Shown piece after piece: positions 1 to 8,824 of a DNA stretch of 64,000 bases; the first letter of the stretch is position 1, and the number at the start of each line of letters is the position of its first letter. The translations under genes were made by a program, and so were the position numbers. Source of the stretch: Prevotella sp. P3-122 (GTDB lineage: Bacteria; Bacteroidota; Bacteroidia; Bacteroidales; Bacteroidaceae); contig NZ_NPJH01000013.1 in the NCBI RefSeq assembly GCF_002251365.1, positions 62,001 to 126,000 of the forward strand, read 5' to 3'. A model generated the notes under the pieces. It ran no database searches. It was given only the letters and a program-made list of their open reading frames with translations, and was not told where the DNA came from.

Positions 1-2895
1 AAGCATGCGTGCCGCACCGAGCATGTCGGCCTTCTGCTTTGCTCCGCCCGTTGACAGGAGTACGGTATGCTTCGGTATGCGGTGTCCTACGGAGAGCATG
101 CTCTTAAGCAGTGCCTGATTGGTGTCATCACCCAGACAACCCACCTCACCGGTAGAGCTCATATCAACGCCCAGTACAGGGTCGGCCTTCTGCAGACGAT
201 TGAACGAGAACTGGCTTGCCTTGATGCCGACATAGTCGAGGTCGAAGAGGTTCTTCGACGGTTTCTCTACTGGCACGCCAAGCATAATCTTCGTAGCAAG
301 GTCAATAAGATTGAGCTTCAGCACCTTGCTTACGAATGGGAACGAGCGAGAGGCGCGGAGGTTGCACTCTATAACGAGGATATCGTTGTCACGGGCCATG
401 AACTGGATATTGAATGGTCCGTTGATATGCAGCGCTGCAGCTATCTGCCTGCTCACCCTCTTGATACGCCTTACGGTCTCAACATATATCTTCTGTGGCG
501 GGAACTGTATAGTAGCGTCACCCGAATGAACACCAGCAAACTCTATATGCTCGGAGATGGCATAGGCCATTATCTCGCCATTGCGTGCTACAGCATCCAT
601 CTCTATTTCCTTGGCATGCTCAATGAACTTGCTCACCACCACAGGATGCTCGGCGCTGACATTGGCTGCGAGCTTCAGGAATTTCTCAAGCTCGTCACGG
701 TTGGAGCATACGTTCATGGCAGCACCGGAGAGAACGTATGACGGACGGACGAGGACAGGGAAGCCTACCCTTTCGACAAAGTTGTCGATGTCCTGCATTG
801 TGGTCAGCGCGCTCCATTCCGGCTGATTGATGCCGTTGCGGGTAAGCATTGACGAGAACTTGGCACGGTCCTCGGCGTTGTCGATATCTGATGCTGCCGT
901 ACCAAGAATGGGCACATGCTCCGCATCGAGCCACATGGCAAGGTTGTTAGGTATCTGTCCACCCGTAGAGACAATTACACCGAACGGTTTCTCCATGTCT
1001 ATGATGTCCATGACACGCTCGAAGGTCAGCTCGTCGAAATAGAGCCTGTCGCACATGTCGTAGTCGGTAGACACTGTCTCGGGATTGTAGTTAATCATTA
1101 TCGAGCGGTAGCCCTGCCTGCGTATGGTATTAAGCGCCTGCACTCCACACCAGTCGAACTCTACGCTGGAGCCTATGCGGTATGCGCCTGAGCCAAGCAC
1201 AACGACCGACTTCTTGTCCTCGCTAAAAGAGACATCGCTTGCAACGCCTGCATATGTGACATACAGATAATTGGTCTGGGCAGGATACTCTGCGGCAAGG
1301 GTGTCAATCTGCTTGACGACAGGCAAGATGCCATAGCCCTTTCTGATATTCCTTACCACAAGGGTGGCCTTGTGCATGTTTCCGAGTTCCCTCTCGAGTC
1401 CCACGGCACGTGCTATCTGGAAGTCAGTGAATCCATATACCTTGGCCTCACGCAACAGCTCCTTATCCAGTACGTTGATGCTGGTGCAAGCCTTCAGCTT
1501 CTCGTCAATGTCTATGATATGCTTCAGTTTCTGCAGGAACCACTTGTCAATCTTCGTCAGGTCGTGTATCTGGTCGATGGTATAGTCCTTGTGCATGGCC
1601 TTGGAGATGACGAAGACACGCTTGTCGGTAGGCTCGCGCAGTGCTGCATCTATGTCGGGTATCTCCAGTTCCTTGTTCTCCACGAAGCCGTGCATGCCCT
1701 GACCAATCATTCGGAGTCCCTTCTGCAGAGCCTCCTCGAAATTGCGTCCGATGGCCATCACCTCTCCTACAGACTTCATGCTCGAGCCAAGCTCCTTGTC
1801 TACACCACGGAACTTGGAAAGATCCCAACGTGGAATCTTGCAGACCACGTAGTCGAGGGCAGGCTCGAAGAATGCGCTGGTGGTGCGTGTAACGGAATTC
1901 TTCAGCTCAAACAGTCCGTAGCCCATTCCCAACTTTGCAGCCACGAAAGCAAGCGGATAGCCTGTAGCCTTGGATGCAAGAGCTGATGAGCGCGACAGAC
2001 GGGCGTTGACCTCGATAACCCTATAGTCCTCGCTCTTCGGGTCGAAGGCATACTGGACGTTACATTCTCCGACAATACCGATATGGCGGATAATCTTTAT
2101 TGCCAGCGCGCGCAGCTTGTGGTACTCGCTGTTTGTGAGTGTCTGAGAAGGCGCAATGACGATGCTCTCACCAGTATGTATACCGAGCGGGTCGAAATTC
2201 TCCATGTTGCAGACGGTAATACAGTTGTCATAGCGGTCGCGCACTACCTCGTACTCTATCTCTTTCCATCCTTTAAGGCTCTTCTCGACAAGCACCTGAG
2301 GGGAGAAGGAGAAAGCCTTCTCTGCAAGCTTGTCCAGTTCTTCCTCGTTATCACAAAAGCCACTACCAAGTCCACCGAGAGCATAGGCTGCACGCAGGAT
2401 TACCGGATAGCCCAGCTCTGCCGCTGCCTTACGCGCCTGCTCAATGGTCTCGCAAGCCTCGCTCTTGATGGTCTTGACATCAATCTCGTTAAGACGCTCT
2501 ACGAAGAGTTCGCGGTCCTCGGTGTCCATGATGGCCTGAACAGGAGTACCAAGCACCCTCACGCCATACTTGTCAAGGACGCCACTCTTATGAAGCTCAA
2601 CACCGCAGTTGAGGGCGGTCTGGCCGCCGAACGACAGCAAGATGCCGTCGGGTCTCTCCTTCTGAATGACTTTCTCTACAAAGTGGGGCTGCACGGGGAG
2701 AAAATAAATCTGGTCGGCCACACCCTCGCTTGTCTGTACTGTTGCGATGTTCGGGTTAATGAGCACCGTCTGCACACCCTCTTCGCGCAATGCCTTGAGA
2801 GCCTGCGAGCCAGAATAGTCGAACTCACCGGCCTCACCAATCTTCAACGCTCCTGAACCGAGGAGCAATACTTTCTTTATGTTATTGTCTTTCAT
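1..2895 (-). CDS. carB: Carbamoyl-phosphate synthase large subunit, 3' end cut by the window edge
   Basis: Makes carbamoyl phosphate for pyrimidine and arginine synthesis from bicarbonate, two ATP and ammonia channelled from CarA; cytosolic. The first 965 codons are visible and open throughout. The start is the ATG at 2895, followed by [20 protein letters not shown], the usual CarB beginning. The first ATP-grasp half (about residues 1-400) shows [20 protein letters not shown]; the second half shows [20 protein letters not shown] and [17 protein letters not shown]. The visible end ([16 protein letters not shown]) lies at the beginning of the MGS-like allosteric domain, so roughly 110 C-terminal residues of a usual 1075 are outside the window. 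The start is 18 bp after the carA stop, so the two subunits are surely co-transcribed. Open frames on the plus strand here are shadows of this gene. Confidence 0.97.
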   Translation of the reverse strand, partial: MKDNNIKKVLLLGSGALKIGEAGEFDYSGSQALKALREEGVQTVLINPNIATVQTSEGVADQIYFLPVQPHFVEKVIQKERPDGILLSFGGQTALNCGVELHKSGVLDKYGVRVLGTPVQAIMDTEDRELFVERLNEIDVKTIKSEACETIEQARKAAAELGYPVILRAAYALGGLGSGFCDNEEELDKLAEKAFSFSPQVLVEKSLKGWKEIEYEVVRDRYDNCITVCNMENFDPLGIHTGESIVIAPSQTLTNSEYHKLRALAIKIIRHIGIVGECNVQYAFDPKSEDYRVIEVNARLSRSSALASKATGYPLAFVAAKLGMGYGLFELKNSVTRTTSAFFEPALDYVVCKIPRWDLSKFRGVDKELGSSMKSVGEVMAIGRNFEEALQKGLRMIGQGMHGFVENKELEIPDIDAALREPTDKRVFVISKAMHKDYTIDQIHDLTKIDKWFLQKLKHIIDIDEKLKACTSINVLDKELLREAKVYGFTDFQIARAVGLERELGNMHKATLVVRNIRKGYGILPVVKQIDTLAAEYPAQTNYLYVTYAGVASDVSFSEDKKSVVVLGSGAYRIGSSVEFDWCGVQALNTIRRQGYRSIMINYNPETVSTDYDMCDRLYFDELTFERVMDIIDMEKPFGVIVSTGGQIPNNLAMWLDAEHVPILGTAASDIDNAEDRAKFSSMLTRNGINQPEWSALTTMQDIDNFVERVGFPVLVRPSYVLSGAAMNVCSNRDELEKFLKLAANVSAEHPVVVSKFIEHAKEIEMDAVARNGEIMAYAISEHIEFAGVHSGDATIQFPPQKIYVETVRRIKRVSRQIAAALHINGPFNIQFMARDNDILVIECNLRASRSFPFVSKVLKLNLIDLATKIMLGVPVEKPSKNLFDLDYVGIKASQFSFNRLQKADPVLGVDMSSTGEVGCLGDDTNQALLKSMLSVGHRIPKHTVLLSTGGAKQKADMLGAARML

Positions 2896-2913
2896 TGTCG
2901 TAAGTGTGATTCG

Positions 2914-3993
2914 TTAACCCTTCAACTCATTGATAAACTTGTCGAACATAAACTCCGTGTCGACAGGACCCGCGCATGCCTCTGGGTGGAACTGGCTTGA
3001 GAACCAAGGATTGGACTTATGCCTGATACCCTCGTTGGAGCCATCGTTCATGTTTACGAACAGCTCCTCCCAGTCGCTGCCCAGCGTCCTTGAGTCAACG
3101 GCATAGCCATGGTTCTGGCTTGTGACAAAGCACTTGTCCGTGCCCACCATGCGTACTGGCTGATTGTGAGAACGATGACCGTACTTAAGCTTGTAAATGG
3201 TTGCTCCACCAGCCTTTGCCAGCAGCTGATTGCCCATGCAGATACCACAGATGGGCTTGCGGCTGCTGCTCATCTGTTTTCTTATGATGTCTACAGCATC
3301 CTGACACATGTCTGGGTCGCCAGGGCCGTTGGCCAGGAACAGTCCGTCGAACTCCATTGACGTATAGTCGTAGTTCCACGGAACCCTGACTACTTCAACG
3401 CCACGGTTGACAAGGCAGCGTATTATATTGGCCTTAACGCCACAGTCGACAAGCACGACTTTCTTTCCGGCACCTTCATTATATTTAATGATTTCCTTGC
3501 AGCTGACCTTATCAACAAAGTTCACTCCCTCATAGTCGGCCTCTGGAATATTGTAGGGCTGGTCGTCGAAGAGTATCTTTCCCATCATCACACCATGCTC
3601 ACGCAGCACCTTTGTAAGCTGCCGTGTGTCTATGCCCGTAATGCCGGGCACATGCTCGCGCTTAAGCCATTCGGCAAGACTCTCACAGGCATTCCAATGC
3701 GAGTACTCCTCGCTATAGTCCGAAACGATTATGGCACTTGCATAAATCTTATCGCTCTCCATGAACGTTGGGAGCTGGTCGTCTCCGAATGTGAATGGCG
3801 GCACGCCGTAGTTGCCTACCAGCGGATAGGTAAGGGTCATGAGCTGACCGGCATAGGAAGGATCGGTAAGGCTCTCGGGGTAACCCATCATGGCAGTATT
3901 GAATACCACTTCTCCAGCAACAGGAGCATCGTAGCCGAAACTCTTGCCATGAAACTTAGTTCCGTCGCTAAGGACGAGTGTTACATTTTTCAT
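2914..3993 (-). CDS. carA: Carbamoyl-phosphate synthase small (glutaminase) subunit
   Basis: Hydrolyses glutamine and passes ammonia to CarB. At 359 residues it is a little shorter than the E. coli protein (382). The N-terminal CPSase small-chain domain (about 1-150) has GEVVFNTAMMGYPESLTDPS. The C-terminal class I glutamine amidotransferase domain has the nucleophile Cys252 in GICMGNQLL and the His336/Glu338 pair in SSQFHPEACAGP. The usual GICLGHQ reads GICMGNQ here; the triad itself is intact. It lies 59 bp after the PurF-family gene and 18 bp before carB. No TAnnTTTG box is visible in the 59-bp gap, so expression probably comes from upstream in the operon. Confidence 0.97.
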   Translation of the reverse strand: MKNVTLVLSDGTKFHGKSFGYDAPVAGEVVFNTAMMGYPESLTDPSYAGQLMTLTYPLVGNYGVPPFTFGDDQLPTFMESDKIYASAIIVSDYSEEYSHWNACESLAEWLKREHVPGITGIDTRQLTKVLREHGVMMGKILFDDQPYNIPEADYEGVNFVDKVSCKEIIKYNEGAGKKVVLVDCGVKANIIRCLVNRGVEVVRVPWNYDYTSMEFDGLFLANGPGDPDMCQDAVDIIRKQMSSSRKPICGICMGNQLLAKAGGATIYKLKYGHRSHNQPVRMVGTDKCFVTSQNHGYAVDSRTLGSDWEELFVNMNDGSNEGIRHKSNPWFSSQFHPEACAGPVDTEFMFDKFINELKG

Positions 3994-4052
3994 ATATACT
4001 TTGATGTGTTAACTGTTTACAGGAAATGCGTGTGTACATTTCCACGCATACT

Positions 4053-5885
4053 TTATTTGTTTGCAGAATAGACATTCTCGTAATAGTTCACAAACGCCTT
4101 GTTGCACAGGCGTGTGCCTCCCGGTGTTGGGAAATGGCCGGTGAAATACCAGTCGCCACGATGATTAGGGATGGCAGTACGCAGTCCATCTATGGACTGG
4201 AAGACCAGTTGAATGGGAGTCTGAACCCCTTCCGGCCTAAGCATCTCGACTATCTTCGCATTGATTTCCTCTACACCAAACGGCTTGTAAATCTCACGCA
4301 CGGCGTTGTGCATCTCCTCCTTGGACTTCTGGAGTTCAGCAAGACACTTCTCATATACCTCAGTAATGACATGCTCCAAACCACGCTCCTTAAGAAGCGC
4401 AATGGTTGCACGGAACACACAGAACTCCTCCAGACGCGGCATGTCGATACCGTAATAGTCGGGATAGCGTATCTGCGGGGCCGAACTCACTATTACAATC
4501 TTCTTAGGATGCAGACGGTCGAGAATACGGAGAATACTCTCCTTAAGCGTAGTACCACGGACTATGCTGTCGTCGATAACGACAAGGTTGTCTACACCAG
4601 GCTCAAGACTCTCGTAAGTTATGTCGTAGACATGTGAGGCAAGGTCGTTGCGGGAGTTGCCCTCGGTAATGAAGGTGCGCAACTTGATATCCTTCCATGC
4701 CACCTTCTCTGAGCGCACGTACTCGTTGAGAATGTCCGACAGCTCTTCTGCCGTCGGCGTATGACCAAGGCTTGCTATCTTCTGAATCTTCTGCTCGTTC
4801 AGATGCTGCTTGAAGCCATGCAGCAGACCATAGAACGCCACCTCCGCAGTGTTTGGTATGAACGAGAATACGGTATGAGCAGTATCGTTGTCCACCGCGC
4901 TAAGGACAGCCGGAGTAAGCTGCTCACCGAGTTTCTTGCGTTCCTTGTATATATCCCTGTCAGAGCCACGGCTGAAGTATATGCGCTCGAACGAGCAGGC
5001 CTTAATCTCTTTTGGCTCGATAATCTGCTGGAGGGAACACTCTCCAGCCTTGTTTACTATGAGCGACTGTCCGGGCTGCAACTCACAGATATCGTCACAC
5101 TCAAGGTCGAATGTGGTCTGAAGGACAGGACGCTCGCTGGCAAGAACCACGAAGTCCTCATTCATGTAATAGAAGGCAGGACGTATGCCCCAAGGGTCAC
5201 GCATGGAGAACATCTCTCCAGAACCTGTGATGCCACAGACTACATAGCCTCCGTCAAAGTGGCACATAGTAGTCTTCAGCACATTGCTCATCTTCACATG
5301 GTCCTCTATGTAAGTTGTTATGTCCGTGCCCGTCATCTCCATGGCCTTGGCAGCAACGAAATTGCGCTCCACCTCACGGTCGAGCCTATGTCCCATGAGC
5401 TCAAGCATAATATAGGAGTCGCTGTAGATACGCGGGCATTGTCCCTGCTCGGTAAGTGTCTCAAAGACCTCCTCAATATTGGTCATATTGAAATTGCCAC
5501 AAAGACAAAGATTCTTGGCACGCCAATTGTTGCGTCGGAGAAACGGGTGGACATAAGAAAGGCCACTCTTTCCGGTAGTTGAATACCGGAGGTGGCCCAT
5601 ATATAACTCACCAATAAAGCTTCCTTGGACTTTGGAAAAAATCTCGGTGATGGCATTTGACCCTTCTGCACGCTCACGGAACATGTACTCATTGCCTGGC
5701 TCTGTGCCGAGCTTGACACACGAGATACCAGCACCTTCCTGTCCGCGGTTATGCTGTTTTTCCATCATCAGATAGAGCTTGTTCAGTCCGAAATACCTTG
5801 TTCCGTATTTCTTCTCATAGTAATCGAGCGGCTTTAGCAGTCGGATGAGTGCCACGCCACAGTCCTCATGAATTTCCTCTAACAT
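4053..5885 (-). CDS. Amidophosphoribosyltransferase (PurF family), long Bacteroidales form
   Basis: Family reaction: PRPP plus glutamine to phosphoribosylamine, the first step of purine synthesis. The N-terminal Ntn-hydrolase glutaminase domain starts with MLEEIHEDCG, so Cys9 would become the N-terminal nucleophile after removal of a short propeptide, as in the Bacillus-type enzyme. Further glutaminase motifs are HNRGQEGAG (45-53), GHLRYSTTG (97-105) and GNFNMTN (130-136). The phosphoribosyltransferase PRPP loop is VVIDDSIVRGTT (435-446). At 610 residues it is about 100 longer than E. coli PurF, with extra sequence around 355-400 and at the C terminus. A second, standard-length purF may exist elsewhere in the genome, so I leave out the symbol. 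It sits 36 bp after glmS in the amidotransferase operon. Confidence 0.88.
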   Translation of the reverse strand: MLEEIHEDCGVALIRLLKPLDYYEKKYGTRYFGLNKLYLMMEKQHNRGQEGAGISCVKLGTEPGNEYMFRERAEGSNAITEIFSKVQGSFIGELYMGHLRYSTTGKSGLSYVHPFLRRNNWRAKNLCLCGNFNMTNIEEVFETLTEQGQCPRIYSDSYIMLELMGHRLDREVERNFVAAKAMEMTGTDITTYIEDHVKMSNVLKTTMCHFDGGYVVCGITGSGEMFSMRDPWGIRPAFYYMNEDFVVLASERPVLQTTFDLECDDICELQPGQSLIVNKAGECSLQQIIEPKEIKACSFERIYFSRGSDRDIYKERKKLGEQLTPAVLSAVDNDTAHTVFSFIPNTAEVAFYGLLHGFKQHLNEQKIQKIASLGHTPTAEELSDILNEYVRSEKVAWKDIKLRTFITEGNSRNDLASHVYDITYESLEPGVDNLVVIDDSIVRGTTLKESILRILDRLHPKKIVIVSSAPQIRYPDYYGIDMPRLEEFCVFRATIALLKERGLEHVITEVYEKCLAELQKSKEEMHNAVREIYKPFGVEEINAKIVEMLRPEGVQTPIQLVFQSIDGLRTAIPNHRGDWYFTGHFPTPGGTRLCNKAFVNYYENVYSANK

Positions 5886-5921
5886 GTTTTATTATCCTAT
5901 TTTTATTTATCACCTTATTAT

Positions 5922-7766
5922 TTATTCCACGGTTACGCTTTTCGCAAGATTACGCGGCTGGTCAACGTCCTTGCCCTTGCATACGGCAACATGGTATGCC
6001 ATCAACTGTAAAGGTATAGTGGCTATGAGGGGCTCAAGACACTCGAGTGTGTCGGGCAGCTCAATAACCTCGTCGGCCAACTTGGATATGGTATCGTCAC
6101 CTTTCGATACAAGTGCTATAACCCTACCCTTGCGTGCCTTGATTTCCTGTATATTGGATAGCACCTTCTCGTAAAGGTCATTATGCGTGGCAATAACGAC
6201 AACAGGCATATCGGAGTCGATCAGTGCAATAGGCCCATGCTTCATCTCTGCTGCTGGGTAGCCCTCAGCATGAATGTAGCTTATCTCCTTGAGCTTCAAT
6301 GCGCCCTCAAGTGCGACGGGGTAGCTGAAGCCACGTCCAAGGTACAGGAAATTGCGTGCGTAGGTAAATGTACGGCTGAGGTCTGCAATACGCTCATTGA
6401 GCTTGAGAACCTCACGTATCTTGTCAGGAATTGCCTGCAACCCTTTCACAATACTTATATAGTCATCGTGAGAGACTGTTCCCATAACGTTGCCCAATGC
6501 CAGGGCAAGCATGGTGAGCACGGTCACCTGCCCTGTGAATGCTTTTGTGGAGGCGACACCAATCTCTGGTCCTACATGTATGTACGAGCCTGTGTCCGTT
6601 GCGCGTGGAATGCTCGAGCCAACGGCATTGCAGATTCCATATATAAAGGCTCCTTTCTCTTTGGCAAGTTTCACGGCAGCAAGGGTGTCGGCGGTCTCAC
6701 CACTTTGGGAGATGGCTATTACAACATCGCCTGTTCCAACAACAGGATTACGATAGCGGAACTCGGAGGCATACTCAACCTCAACGGGTATGCGACATAG
6801 GTTCTCTATCATCTGCTTGCCTATAAGTCCGGCATGCCAGCTAGTACCACAGGCAACAATGATTATCCGCTTAGCAGAGATAAGCTGCTTGCGGTAGTCG
6901 AGAACAGCAGACAGAGTGACATGGCTACCCTCGGAGTTGATACGGCCAAGCATACATGTCTTGAGGCATTCGGGCTGCTCGAAAATCTCCTTTAGCATGA
7001 AGTGCGGATAGCCTCCCTTTTCTATCTGACCAAGATTAAGGTTGACTTTCTTCACCTCTGCGTTCTGCTTCTCGTTGAAGACATCTACAACCTTCAATTC
7101 CTCGCCTGGCGCCATCACGGCGATATTGCCATCCTCAAGGTAAACTACCTTGTCTGTATACTCAACAATAGGACTTGCATCAGAGCCCAAAAAGAACTCG
7201 TTTTCACCAATTCCCACCACAAGCGGGCTTTGCTTCCTCGCAGCAATAATTTGTCTGGGATTGTTCTTGTCAAGCAGGGCTACTGCGTATGCTCCAATAA
7301 CCTGATGCAATGCCACCTGCACGGCTGTCAGCAAGTCAACTTCCTTCTTGTTCTGTATATATTCAACAAGCTGCACGAGCACCTCGGTATCGGTATCAGA
7401 TCTGAAGACTACACCGTTTTCCTGCAACTTCTTCTTCAGATCAGCATAATTCTCAATGATGCCATTGTGGATAATGGCCAGATTCTTCGACTCAGAATAA
7501 TGTGGATGTGCGTTGACACTTGATGGCTCACCATGTGTAGCCCACCTTGTATGAGCTATTCCAACCGAACCGGTTATATCCTTGTCAGCACAATAAGCCT
7601 CAAGGTCAGCAACCTTACCTTTGGTCTTATACACATTAAGGTTATTACCTTCGCTTATCAATGCGACACCGGCACTATCATAACCTCTGTACTCCAAACG
7701 CTTTAGTCCCTTAACCAATATTGGGAAAGCTTCCCTATTACCGATATATCCTACAATTCCACACAT
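5922..7766 (-). CDS. glmS: Glutamine-fructose-6-phosphate aminotransferase (isomerizing)
   Basis: Makes glucosamine-6-phosphate from fructose-6-phosphate and glutamine, feeding peptidoglycan and LPS synthesis. I place the start at 7766 because Cys2 (MCGIVGYIGN) must be N-terminal for catalysis; an in-frame ATG at 7832 would bury it and run through a hairpin. 614 residues, the normal size. The glutaminase domain shows HTRWATHG and HNGIIENY. Two SIS domains follow, with ACGTSWHAG and AISQSGETADT; the C terminus DVDQPRNLAKSVTVE is the classic GlmS tail. It is the first gene of the glmS-purF-like-carA-carB run. No Bacteroidetes promoter box is visible in the short upstream gap, which instead holds a strong hairpin. 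Confidence 0.97.
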   Translation of the reverse strand: MCGIVGYIGNREAFPILVKGLKRLEYRGYDSAGVALISEGNNLNVYKTKGKVADLEAYCADKDITGSVGIAHTRWATHGEPSSVNAHPHYSESKNLAIIHNGIIENYADLKKKLQENGVVFRSDTDTEVLVQLVEYIQNKKEVDLLTAVQVALHQVIGAYAVALLDKNNPRQIIAARKQSPLVVGIGENEFFLGSDASPIVEYTDKVVYLEDGNIAVMAPGEELKVVDVFNEKQNAEVKKVNLNLGQIEKGGYPHFMLKEIFEQPECLKTCMLGRINSEGSHVTLSAVLDYRKQLISAKRIIIVACGTSWHAGLIGKQMIENLCRIPVEVEYASEFRYRNPVVGTGDVVIAISQSGETADTLAAVKLAKEKGAFIYGICNAVGSSIPRATDTGSYIHVGPEIGVASTKAFTGQVTVLTMLALALGNVMGTVSHDDYISIVKGLQAIPDKIREVLKLNERIADLSRTFTYARNFLYLGRGFSYPVALEGALKLKEISYIHAEGYPAAEMKHGPIALIDSDMPVVVIATHNDLYEKVLSNIQEIKARKGRVIALVSKGDDTISKLADEVIELPDTLECLEPLIATIPLQLMAYHVAVCKGKDVDQPRNLAKSVTVE

Positions 7767-7782
7767 ATAATTATATATTAAA

Positions 7783-7837
7783 AAAAATTGAAAGACAGAT
7801 ACGCAAACAAACCAGCGTCTCAAATCTTTCAATTTTT
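7783..7837 (-). terminator. Strong hairpin with U-tract between the Wza-like gene and glmS
   Basis: A perfect 13-bp inverted repeat (7783-7795 with 7825-7837; arms AAAAATTGAAAGA and TCTTTCAATTTTT) encloses a 29-nt loop that can pair further (ACGC with GCGT). On the minus strand it is followed by a T-rich stretch. It fits a rho-independent terminator for the gene ending at 7865. Its base lies only 16 nt before the glmS start, so it could equally act as an attenuator for read-through into glmS. Confidence 0.7.
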
Positions 7838-7864
7838 CATATTCATGTTGTTAAATATTTACTT

Positions 7865-8668
7865 TTAGTCACGAAGAATGTTAACCAACAATGAGGCGAT
7901 ACTAGTAACAATACCAATGAACGAGAACCAGATAGTGGTCGAGCTACCAATAGCAGAGTTCTTAGCCTTTACGTTGTTTGGCTCCACATAGATAATATCA
8001 TTCTGCTGCACATAATAATAAGGTGAAGTGATGATATTGATGTCGTTAAGATTCAGTCTATGAACAGTCTTTTTACCAGTAGCATCCTCACGTATAAGCA
8101 TAACGTTGTCGCGCTTACCATAGATGGTCAGGTCACCTGCTGATGCAATAGCTTCTAAGACACTCATCTTCTCTGTCGACACAGGTATAACCTTCGGGCT
8201 TCCGACCTCACCAATGACTGTTACCCTAAAGCTCGACATCCTTACGGTAACGATGGGGTTCTCTGTAGATGCAAGATATGGTCTCACCTTCTCACATATA
8301 ACGTCCTGACACTGTGTCTTGGTCAAGCCTCCCACCTTAATCTTACCAACAACAGGGAAGTTGATGTAGCCATCATTGTCTACCAGATAGCCTTGAAGTG
8401 AGCCTGCTCCCTGAGAAAGCTGACCTGTAACGCTAAGTGTGTTGGAGACAGAGAGATTGAATGGAGTAGCCGCTGCGGGTTCTGTTGTGCTGACGGTAAT
8501 GGTAAGCATGTCCTTAGGCATTATCTTGGCATCGTAGAGCCCAGCATTATTTTCAAGTTCTACGACGTCAGCATTTTGGAAGTATGCGACTTTCTTGCTT
8601 CCTGTACATCCGCTAAGGGCCAGCACCAGCAATGATGCGAATACAATCGGTATAATTATCTTCTTCAT
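7865..8668 (-). CDS. Polysaccharide export outer-membrane lipoprotein (Wza/BexD family)
   Basis: Predicted outer-membrane channel component for capsule or exopolysaccharide export. From the ATG at 8668 the protein has 267 residues and a lipoprotein signal MKKIIIPIVFASLL with lipobox LSGC (Cys21). The poly-export domain follows (KIMPKDMLTITVSTTEP), then SLBB-like segments (VTVIGEVGSPKVIPVSTEKM). The C terminus is a hydrophobic helix (TTIWFSFIGIVTSIASLLVN), like the amphipathic barrel helix of Wza. In-frame sequence upstream of 8668 is low in protein character and lies over the promoter, so I reject the longer start. It stands alone here, without the Wzc-type kinase or a capsule cluster usually found beside it. 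Confidence 0.88.
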   Translation of the reverse strand: MKKIIIPIVFASLLVLALSGCTGSKKVAYFQNADVVELENNAGLYDAKIMPKDMLTITVSTTEPAAATPFNLSVSNTLSVTGQLSQGAGSLQGYLVDNDGYINFPVVGKIKVGGLTKTQCQDVICEKVRPYLASTENPIVTVRMSSFRVTVIGEVGSPKVIPVSTEKMSVLEAIASAGDLTIYGKRDNVMLIREDATGKKTVHRLNLNDINIITSPYYYVQQNDIIYVEPNNVKAKNSAIGSSTTIWFSFIGIVTSIASLLVNILRD

Positions 8669-8701
8669 GATTGAGTATATGTTATCTAAGAATAAGCGAT
8701 G

Positions 8702-8733
8702 CAAAAGTAACATTAATTTTCGAATATAGCAAA
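8702..8733 (-). promoter_or_regulatory. Bacteroidetes-type promoter for the Wza-like gene
   Basis: Read on the minus strand: TTTG (8733-8730), 20 bp, then TACTTTTG (8709-8702), matching the TTTG/TAnnTTTG consensus. It lies about 34 bp before the ATG at 8668, which supports that start. Confidence 0.7.
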
Positions 8734-8770
8734 CGTTTGATGATTTTTCTTTTGAATTCCGCATAATTAG

Positions 8771-8801
8771 TTTGCAAGTTGAATTTTTATTTCTAACTTT
8801 G
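8771..8801 (+). promoter_or_regulatory. Bacteroidetes-type promoter for uvrA
   Basis: TTTG at 8771-8774, 19 bp, then TAACTTTG at 8794-8801, a textbook match. The uvrA ATG follows 23 bp later, giving a very short leader. Confidence 0.8.
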
Positions 8802-8824
8802 TAGATTGGAAACACTATAACGAC

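Noticed and set aside
67-2856. Long plus-strand open frames (224 and 257 codons and others)
   Set aside because: They lie opposite carB, which is unbroken on the minus strand with full family motifs; they are compositional shadows.
5886-7766. glmS ribozyme in the glmS leader
   Set aside because: The leader is too short for the ribozyme; the only structure seen is a simple hairpin.
7767-7832. Longer glmS start at 7832
   Set aside because: It would add 22 residues before the catalytic N-terminal Cys and translate through a terminator-like hairpin.
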